A stretch of DNA of 64,000 nucleotides from Ampelocalamus luodianensis (taxonomy: Eukaryota; Streptophyta; Magnoliopsida; Poales; Poaceae), in the NCBI GenBank assembly GCA_036346255.1, contig CM070617.1, positions 26,959,080 through 27,023,079 on the forward strand. The letters run 5' to 3'. The notes beneath the pieces are model-generated. The model was not told where the DNA came from and made no database searches. It saw only the letters and a list, made by a program, of their open reading frames with translations. Each line of letters begins with the position of its first letter. Within the stretch, counting starts at the first letter, position 1. This document shows positions 57,367 to 64,000 of the stretch, piece by piece. A program made the position numbers and the translations under genes.

Positions 57367-58140
57367 TTTATTCTCAAGGGCTAGAAATTTCCATGTTAAT
57401 AGGTGCAAAAAGAGAAAGATCTACACCGCCGATCATAGTAAGTCTGGATTATAATGGTCTAGATTAAAAAAAAAGTTCATCTCAAGTACAATAAAACTGA
57501 AATTCGGAATAAAAAAAATTAGTACTTTGATTTTCATACAAATTTTTATGTAAAAGAGTCCATGCCAAGTATAATAAAACTAAAATTTAGAATAAACAAT
57601 AAAATAAAACTATCAATTTAATTTTCATACGAATTCCTAACTAAAATCCCTAAATAATTATAATTCATAAAAAATAAGCAAAAACGGGCAATTAGATTGT
57701 ATAAGAAATCCAACAAAAAATGAAATTTGAAATAAAAATAAAATAAAAGTAGCAATTTCATTTCAATACGAATTTCAAAGTAAAATCCCTAAATAACTGT
57801 ACATTGTAATAAAAATTAGCAATTGACTAAAGCAGAGGACAACGAACATGTATAACAACATGCATACGTATGTATATGCATGCATTTGTATGAATAGAAG
57901 TACGGCCATATAAAGGCAGAGGAGAAAAAAGCTTGGAGTAGAGATATGGACGTATATCGCTCATCTTGTATCCCATTCTATATTTTTTTCTCGGAGTCGG
58001 TGTCGGATACGGATAGTGTCGGATACCCATTTCTCCATCACGTATTCGCTTCGTAAGCCTTAGGTTGGTCGGACATACAGAAATTATTCGCTTCTTTTGC
58101 ACCCCTACACAGGACATTGGACAGTAAGAGTGCAATCAAA
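57367..58140. other. Segment duplicated from the copy C downstream region
   Basis: 57367-57830 is AT-rich and collinear with 23580-24180 (for example GGGCTAGAAATTTCC, and GTCTAGATTAAAAAAAAAG against GTCTATATTAAAAGAAAGAG). 57830-57990 matches 29755-29980. Near 58105 a hAT-MITE-like terminus TTTTGCACCCCTA is seen. No gene. Confidence 0.6.
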
Positions 58141-59370
58141 GCGAACACGGAGAGACCAATTGCTGAGATATCGAAGAAAAAACACTTAGTATCCCCTACC
58201 TACTCAGATGCAACAACCCACCTATTTGTTGTCTTGTTCCTAAGTGAAGTCGCAACAGACATTCCTTATACCTGACATACGGACACATACGAACAGATAT
58301 CGCTCATTATGTGTTCTATTCCGTATTGTTTCTTCAGAGTCAGAGTTAGACATGGATAATGTTGGATACCTATTTCTCCATCCTGTATTGGCTCCACGAG
58401 CCTTCTGTCGGTCGATTAAATGGGAATTATCTGCTCCATTTGCACCCCTGGCCGTAGAGAATAGCCTCAGGGCTACCGGAGAGAGCATGACCAGTGTCCC
58501 CGGCAGGGATCGAAGATGGTTCCATGTGTATGTGTGTTGATGTCGCAATGATTAGCATTAAGCAATAATTAGGGAGAAGTAGAAGATAGATATGTGGTAA
58601 AGTATTGTACTGGAAGGGATAGTAGATATGTGGTAAAGTATTGTACTGGAAGGGATAGTAGCTGAGAGGGATCGATCAAGATTTGGGCTTGCAGTTGGAG
58701 GTTGAAGCAAAAAATATTGTGACGGCGAGAAGAGATAGAAGACACACGGTTCAATGGGGCAATCAGTGTTTGAGGGAAGATAAGTTCAAGGTAGGTCGTC
58801 TATGGTACATCGGTGTATGTGTGAGCAAGGTACTCTAATACCATATAATCTAATAAGATAATTTTTCATACACATAATCAACACAATGCTTGAGATTAAT
58901 TAAAGATATATGTGCATGCATGGAATTTGCAAAAAAAATAACTAATAGTCTAAGAATAGGGGCATGCAGCTATATAATCTATGCATAATGGAGAGTGATG
59001 ATATTTTTTAAGAACTCCAACAACTTATTATGCTTGATGATTTTTTTTTCATCGAAACTTATACTTCAATTACGTTCCTTACGTTGTATTTTCCATCAAG
59101 CTACTATTGTCATTTCTAATCTTTAGGATATCTTAAAAATCTAAATAGGCTACAAGATATTTAAATATATTTTCAATCATTTATACAAACTTCAAAACAA
59201 ATCTAGCAATGTAAATGTGCGGGCCATACTACTAGTTAGAATACAAAAGAAGTTAGCTAGGAGTTATAACAAAAAAAAAGTCAGCTAGGAACTGAGTTGA
59301 TGAGTCTAATTAGGAAAAAAATGTGCAAACAGGGTATCTTTGTTTGGCATCATGATGTATCTAGACTTAT
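58141..59370. other. Repetitive intergenic DNA
   Basis: 58240-58455 is a diverged repeat of 57940-58110 (GATATCGCTCATTATG, ACCTATTTCTCCATCCTG). An exact tandem duplication of 36 bp (AGATATGTGGTAAAGTATTG...) lies at 58588-58659. The remainder to 59370 is AT-rich and no gene is seen. Confidence 0.5.
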
Positions 59371-61352
59371 CTGCATGTGACCATATTAGCTCGAGGGAAT
59401 TGGCAAAAATAGAAGCGCCATGATGCGTGGATGGCAGCAGGATAGAGCGATTCAGCATTAGGCAACAAAAGTTGGCGACAAGGCAGTCCCACCGCCGTGG
59501 AAGTTGTTGTGGCTATGGACCAAACAATAGAAGAGGAAGGACATCCAGATCTCTCCGCAATGAGAAGGGCTGAAGCCTCGAAGTTCTTAGAAAAGGGAAG
59601 TTGTTTTGGTACAAGTAAATATGTCTTTTTTTTATTCAAAAGATCTCCCCCCACACACCCAAGGGGGTCTATTCGTACTATTAAATTAGGGGTACAGAAG
59701 ATTACAATACTATCCCTAAAAGAACCTATGATTATGGGGGTCTCGTGGTCTTTGCACCCTTTCGCGTGTAGCTTTGGTGCATAATGAGCCTTTATAGGCC
59801 TCGTCCACTAAGTCTCCTTTCTGGTCCACAGGTTGCCATGACCCCCTTTCGGTTCATATGAGGTGGGGCTAGAGCGAAGCCCCCTCAGTGGGGCTGAGGT
59901 ATTAGGCCTTGCGGCGAGGGGATATATTGTACCGTTCGGTCTATGAAAGGGGGTCATGTTGTACCATTCAGTCAAGGCTGTTGTGCCAACCTTTCTGTAC
60001 CCTTCGCTCTATGGAAGGGGTTCTATTGTACCATTCAGTCAAGGCTGTTGTGCCGATCTTTCTGTACCCATCGCTCTATACATAGAGGTACCTGCTATCT
60101 TTCGACTGGTTCAAGGGGGGCTCTTGCTTGGTGTCTTCGCCAAGTCGGTGGGGGCCACCCATACGACAGGAGCGACCGGAGGAGGGTAGATCAGAGCGTG
60201 ATGGGCTCTAGGACAACAATAACATGCACACTGCAACTGCAACCGACGTTGAGGCACACCTTGTGCTAAACACATCAAACACGAAAATATATAGGAGCCT
60301 AAGAAGTTTCATGCAATTGCATTTACAAAACATTTTTTACTTTCTTTTCTCCAATGATCAAGTTTTCATCTTGGTAAACTTTATCAAAAGATATAGAGGC
60401 TTTGTAATATTATATTATACTTTTAGGAATCAATATGTCATATTATAATGACGAGGATTTAATCACATTAAAACTAGTTGCACAATATTATTATAACCAT
60501 ACAAATACTACTTATTCTCACGTCGAAATTTAATCAGATGTAGAGATAATAGAAACCTATAATGAACAACGATGTATTTTCATATGTAGGTATATTTTCA
60601 ATTTTAAATACTAATTCATAAAGTTTCAAATTAATAAAAAATAAATTTAATTCTCTTGAAATTTTATCGAGAGATGATAGAAACCCATAATGAACAAAGT
60701 TGTATTTTCATATGTAGGTAGATTTTTTATTTTAAATACTAATTCATAAAGTATCAAATTAAGACAAATCAATTTAATCATCTAGAATCGTTTATATATT
60801 AAACACTACTAAATAATCGTGTCAGTGTTTCATATTAGAGTAAACATTTAGAATAAATAAGAAGAGATAGGAAATCATATAAAAACTAGCTAGTTGAGCA
60901 ATTTCACGGGCCATTATGCTAGTTAAAGGAAACGTCTATATTTTGACCTTCATCTCTGGCCTCGGTTCGTTTTTCAACTTAGAACTCTAAAACCGTCTAA
61001 TTTACAACCTTAAACTCTTAAAATCGTCTAAAACACAATCCTCACCGGTCACCATAAAACACAATGATTTTCGATGACGTGGAATCTACGTCTACATGTT
61101 TTGCTAACATAACATGTATGTATGCATCCACATAAATGTTGACGTCCCCAGCTTCAAATTGAGCTCATGGTGTAGGAGCCTGACCTGGTGCTACCGGCGG
61201 TGCAGAGCGCACGCTTGGCCACCCGAGCTCCTAGTCCACAGCCACCGCGGTCGACTGTGACGCTGACGACCCTGGCCGGGTAGGGTGTGAGCCCGACATG
61301 GAGGCACCACCGGCAGAGAGCGCACACTCGGCTCACTGTAGTAGATGCGGTG
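59371..61352. other. Probable retroelement debris and AT-rich DNA
   Basis: 59610-60200 contains phrases such as CCAAGGGGGTCTATTCGT and CATTCAGTCAAGGCTGTTGT, with the latter in two copies 67 bp apart (about 59966 and 60033). It resembles LTR-like DNA, but no termini were found. 60480-60900 holds two related AT-rich blocks (TTTTCATATGTAGGTA at 60577 and 60707). 60930-61140 has no gene; 61150-61340 has GC-rich frames without domains. Confidence 0.4.
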
Positions 61353-61789
61353 AATTCAGTAAGATTAAGTACATTATTCGTCTCTCAATTTTTACCATAG
61401 TTTAAAGTTCATCCCTGAATTGTAATACTGGATAAAACGCATCCTCTAAGTATCAATGCCGTACATAAATCCTCATTTATTCATTTGGATGACTGTTTCG
61501 TCCGACATGGAAAAAAACTATTTCGGTGCCACAAGCGTGTCCACGCTGGCGATCCTGTACAGCCTCGCGCTCGCCTTCGCCGCCTTCCTCGCCCTCGCCC
61601 TCGTCGCTCGTCGCTCGCCGCCGTGTGGTTCGACGGCTTACTCGCCTCTGCGTCGCCATACCACGCGTAGGTCTCCAACTTATTCTCCCCCTTGTTCCCC
61701 ACCAACTCCTCCTCCCCGAGGGAGAGGGAGGCGTCGGCGACGACGCAGCCGAGCAAGTCGAAGCCCAGGCTGAGGTTGTGCGTCATGTC

Positions 61790-62175
61790 GTCGTACCAGG
61801 GCAGCGCGTTCTCGCCGGCCAGGCCGACCCCGGCCGCAGCGCGTGCGCCGTGACGAGCTTGGCGGTGTCGCGCCACCAGCACACCTCGCACTCCTTCTCC
61901 TACAGCTTCCTCTGCGCGCGCTCCAGCATCGTCTCCAGCTCCATGATTCGCTCCTCGTGCCGTGACTACAGGAGCTCATGCAGCCTCCTCTCCAGCTCGC
62001 GGGCCGACATGCCGCCGTGGGGTGGGCTCTCCCCCTCCCTGCGCTCCTCCTCGCCGTCGTCGTCATTGTCTTCGTCTTCCTTGCTACCGTCGTTGTCGAC
62101 ACAAGTGGGCGAGTGGCTTACGGAAGTGGCATCGCTCTTTGCCTCAGTCTGTGAGGATCGATCAGAATTCAACAT
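61790..62175 (-). pseudogene. POLAR-like coiled-coil protein fragment (captured)
   Basis: The minus frame starts MLNSDRSSQTEAKSDATSVS, passes a long acidic run, and then reads MSARELERRLHELL-stop-SRHEERIMELETMLERAQRKL-stop-EKECEVCWWRDTAKLV. The ELERRLHELL and WWRDTAKLV blocks resemble the C-terminal coiled coil of the plant POLAR family, scaffold proteins in asymmetric stomatal-lineage division. Two in-frame TAGs (61966-61968 and 61900-61902) break it. The family call is from memory of the motif and is moderate; any coiled-coil protein with this end is possible. Confidence 0.5.
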
Positions 62176-62591
62176 ACTATACCTTGTCAGATTGGCCTAG
62201 CTAGAGCACGTTGTAGTTGTAGCTACACAATACATGTAGTTGTGTGGTAAACTGGTAAAGGACTTGCAGCGGCAGGGCGTATGAGCAACGGCGACAAGGA
62301 CGATGCGCCCACGGCCGTGCCAATCTTCTTCCTCCACCAAAGAGGAAAACGACCGGCCGGCAACTCCGGTGCTGTCGCACTCGCCGGTCTCACTCATGGG
62401 AGGTTCCACAGTCACATCGCCCCCAAACTGTTTAATGTTCAACCATCCACACACCCACACAGGCACGCACGCGCATATCGATCGATCACTACCACTGCAC
62501 CACAAACATTTTGGCCATCACAGGCAAAGACTCATTCAACAAACTCTTCAGCAAACCGCATTATTAGGATGATAAGATGATGCATCTTCAG

Positions 62592-63494
62592 CTAGTCGAT
62601 GATGCACAAACGACGACGATAAAACAACATCAAACTAGGACACTCCGGAATCAGCAGAAAATAAGCAGAACCGGTGCCTGACACCGAAATACGGCCATCT
62701 TCCGTCTTGATCATCACCATCAGCTTCCATGCTTCACCACAGGTCAATACACGCCATATTACAGGATCAGGCTTCACAGGCATGGCCAGGACGAACTCAA
62801 ACGCCTCGTCCACCAAGCCAGCTTTGCACAACAGGTCCACAATGCTTCCATAGTGCTCCATCCATGGTTTGATGTGATACTCTTCAACCATGGACTTGAA
62901 TAACTGGTGCCCTTCGTTCACTAGCTTGGAGTGACCACAAGCATTGATCACGCTCAAGAAGATAACCTCATCAGGATGGATCCCTTGCCTGAGCATCAGC
63001 GAAAAACGGACAAGGGCAGCCACCCCATGGCCATGCACGGCGAATGTTTGTATCATGGCCGTGCATGAGACCACAGTCCTCACACCCAATGAGTCAAATA
63101 TCTCACGAGACCTCTTCACTCTCCCCATCTTACCATGCATATGTATGAGTGCATTGGCGACACGGGTATTTTCCAACAAAAGGGAGATTCCTCACCGCGT
63201 ACCCGTGGAGCTCTCTCACGTGGACCAAGCTCCTAAGCCGCGCGGGTGGTGGGAGCGCGCCCAGGACGACACAAGCGTGTTCCATATAGGGACGTCCGGG
63301 TGGAGAGTTTCGTCGAAAAGCTAGCGCGCAGCGTCAAAGCGGCCAGAGGCGGCGTAGGACTTGAGGAGGGCGGAGCAGAGGTGGAGGCAGGAGGGGAGGA
63401 AGCCGAGCTTTAGGATGTGCGCATGGAGTTTTCTGGCGGATCTAGCGATGGCGGAGAGCGCGCCGGTGCGCAAGGTGGTGGCGGCGGCGCTCAT
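62592..63494 (-). pseudogene. Pentatricopeptide repeat (PPR) gene fragment (captured)
   Basis: From ATG at 63494 the frame reads KLHAHILKLGFLPSCLHLCS, LKSYAASGRFDAAR, then after stops NALIHMHGKMGRVKRSREIF, TAMIQTFAVHGHGVAALVRF and PDEVIFLSVINACGHSKLV, ending MPVKPDPVIWRVLT. These are PPR motifs of the PLS/E class, organelle RNA-binding proteins. Three in-frame stops (63321-63323, 63216-63218 and 63192-63194) lie in one continuous frame, and the middle of a normal PPR protein is missing. It is a captured, internally deleted pseudogene. Confidence 0.85.
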
Positions 63495-63938
63495 GGGTCA
63501 TCGCGGCACAGTCGTGGCATCTGAATGGTTTGGTACAAGACGCGTACCCAGAGAACTCTGAGGCGACTGATGAACCTTTGCTTGGCTACCCACCACCTTT
63601 GGCGCGGCCGCCCCCCTTGGCTGCATCCTCCGGCGGTGTCCTCCTTGGCTGCGCCGCTGGAGCAGAGTCGACAGAGAGAGTGCGGGAGAGAGTGAGGCAT
63701 TCACAGCAGCGCAAACTTTTTAGACTCAGACGATTCGCCAGCCTGGACGCTTGGATGGCACAGGGAAAAGAAACTAAGGTCCACGTGGCACGAAACCGGC
63801 TTCAACAAGATAACATGACAATTTTTGCACGGTTTAGACACTTTGAGTATGTGTTCTATCTGGTATTATACTTAAGGGACGAACTTTAAACTAGGTCAAG
63901 AGTTCAGGGATGAACAATGTACTTAATCCAATTCAGTA

Positions 63939-64000
63939 TATGTGTCTTGTATTCTGTGATAAATTAAGAGGAGACTATGGAGAAGGTGAGCTATGAGCTG
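63939..64000. other. Flank of the Pack-MULE to the window end
   Basis: Only 62 bp remain, with no recognisable feature. Confidence 0.5.

Larger units (their letters stand above)
61362..63929. mobile_element. Pack-MULE, 2568 bp
   Basis: Ends are AGATTAAGTACATTATTCGT at the left and, on the opposite strand, GGATTAAGTACATTGTTCAT at the right. The inverted similarity extends about 110 bp (for example AGTTTAAAGTTCATCCCT against AGTTTAAAGTTCGTCCCT). A perfect 9-bp duplication AATTCAGTA flanks it (61353-61361 and 63930-63938), diagnostic of Mutator-type transposition. No transposase is present; the interior holds fragments of a PPR gene and of a POLAR-like gene. Confidence 0.88.

Noticed and set aside
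63530..63889. 119-codon plus-strand ORF near the right end of the Pack-MULE
   Set aside because: It runs across the Pack-MULE interior into its terminal inverted repeat and has no recognisable domain.

Overview
The window is nuclear DNA from a grass, most likely Oryza or a close relative. The evidence is AT-rich intergenic DNA with plant TATA and poly(A) signals, Ty3/gypsy LTRs primed by initiator Met-tRNA, Tourist-like MITEs with TAA target sites, MULEs and a Pack-MULE, a zinc-finger hAT, a Helitron and a TRIM. Nothing bacterial or organellar is seen. No large intact housekeeping gene is present.

The most notable content is a family of very short secreted peptides (61-62 residues) that I cannot name. 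Each has an N-terminal hydrophobic signal segment, then a conserved VQGRPV, then a short tail with two vicinal cysteine pairs (CC, 5-6 residues, CC; the second pair always preceded by Pro-Glu) and an Ala-rich end. Four copies are intact: A (8358-8543), B (10358-10543), D (30710-30898) and F (46883-47071). Six are broken: C (22183-22590) and E, G, H, I, J (45623-52199). Copies E to J lie in a head-to-tail array with a period of about 1.26-1.28 kb (44643-53070), and partial units bound it on both sides. Copies A and B are associated with a separate duplication of about 1.2 kb. Copy C and the array share downstream DNA and so come from an older segmental duplication.

Layout. 1-3640: minus-strand Ty3/gypsy fragment (protease, gag, PBS, truncated LTR). 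3640-5270: unrecognised, with short coding-like pieces. 5274-5568: Tourist-like MITE. 5794-10178: duplicated block, minisatellite, fold-back element and peptide copies A and B. 11952-12230: TRIM. 12539-16423: a hAT-type MITE split by a 3.34-kb hAT transposon, both with 8-bp target duplications. 17440-17633: second hAT remnant. 19304-21654: solo LTR in the upstream region of copy C. 22183-22590: copy C, split by a 210-bp retroposon-like insertion. 24444-29604: very long (5.16 kb) solo LTR. 30710-30898: copy D. 31337-31580: Mutator-type MITE. 31590-33859: truncated gypsy LTR, joined to a CACTA end (33860). 36150-37070: unrecognised multi-exon relic. 37400-39240: minisatellites. 39377-42161: degenerate Helitron with a Ulp1-like segment and repeated 3' ends. 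42165-44640: LINE-like DNA and a Tourist MITE. 44643-53070: peptide array. 53313-57356: 4.04-kb MULE with a broken mudrA-like ORF and an intact zinc-finger-like ORF. 61362-63929: Pack-MULE carrying fragments of a PPR gene and of a POLAR-like coiled-coil gene.

Most protein-coding sequence is transposon-derived and broken. The apparently functional genes are the four small peptide genes, each with a TATA box 87-100 bp upstream and a conserved AATAAA, and perhaps the second ORF of the MULE. All assignments were made by eye from the sequence; no database search was run.
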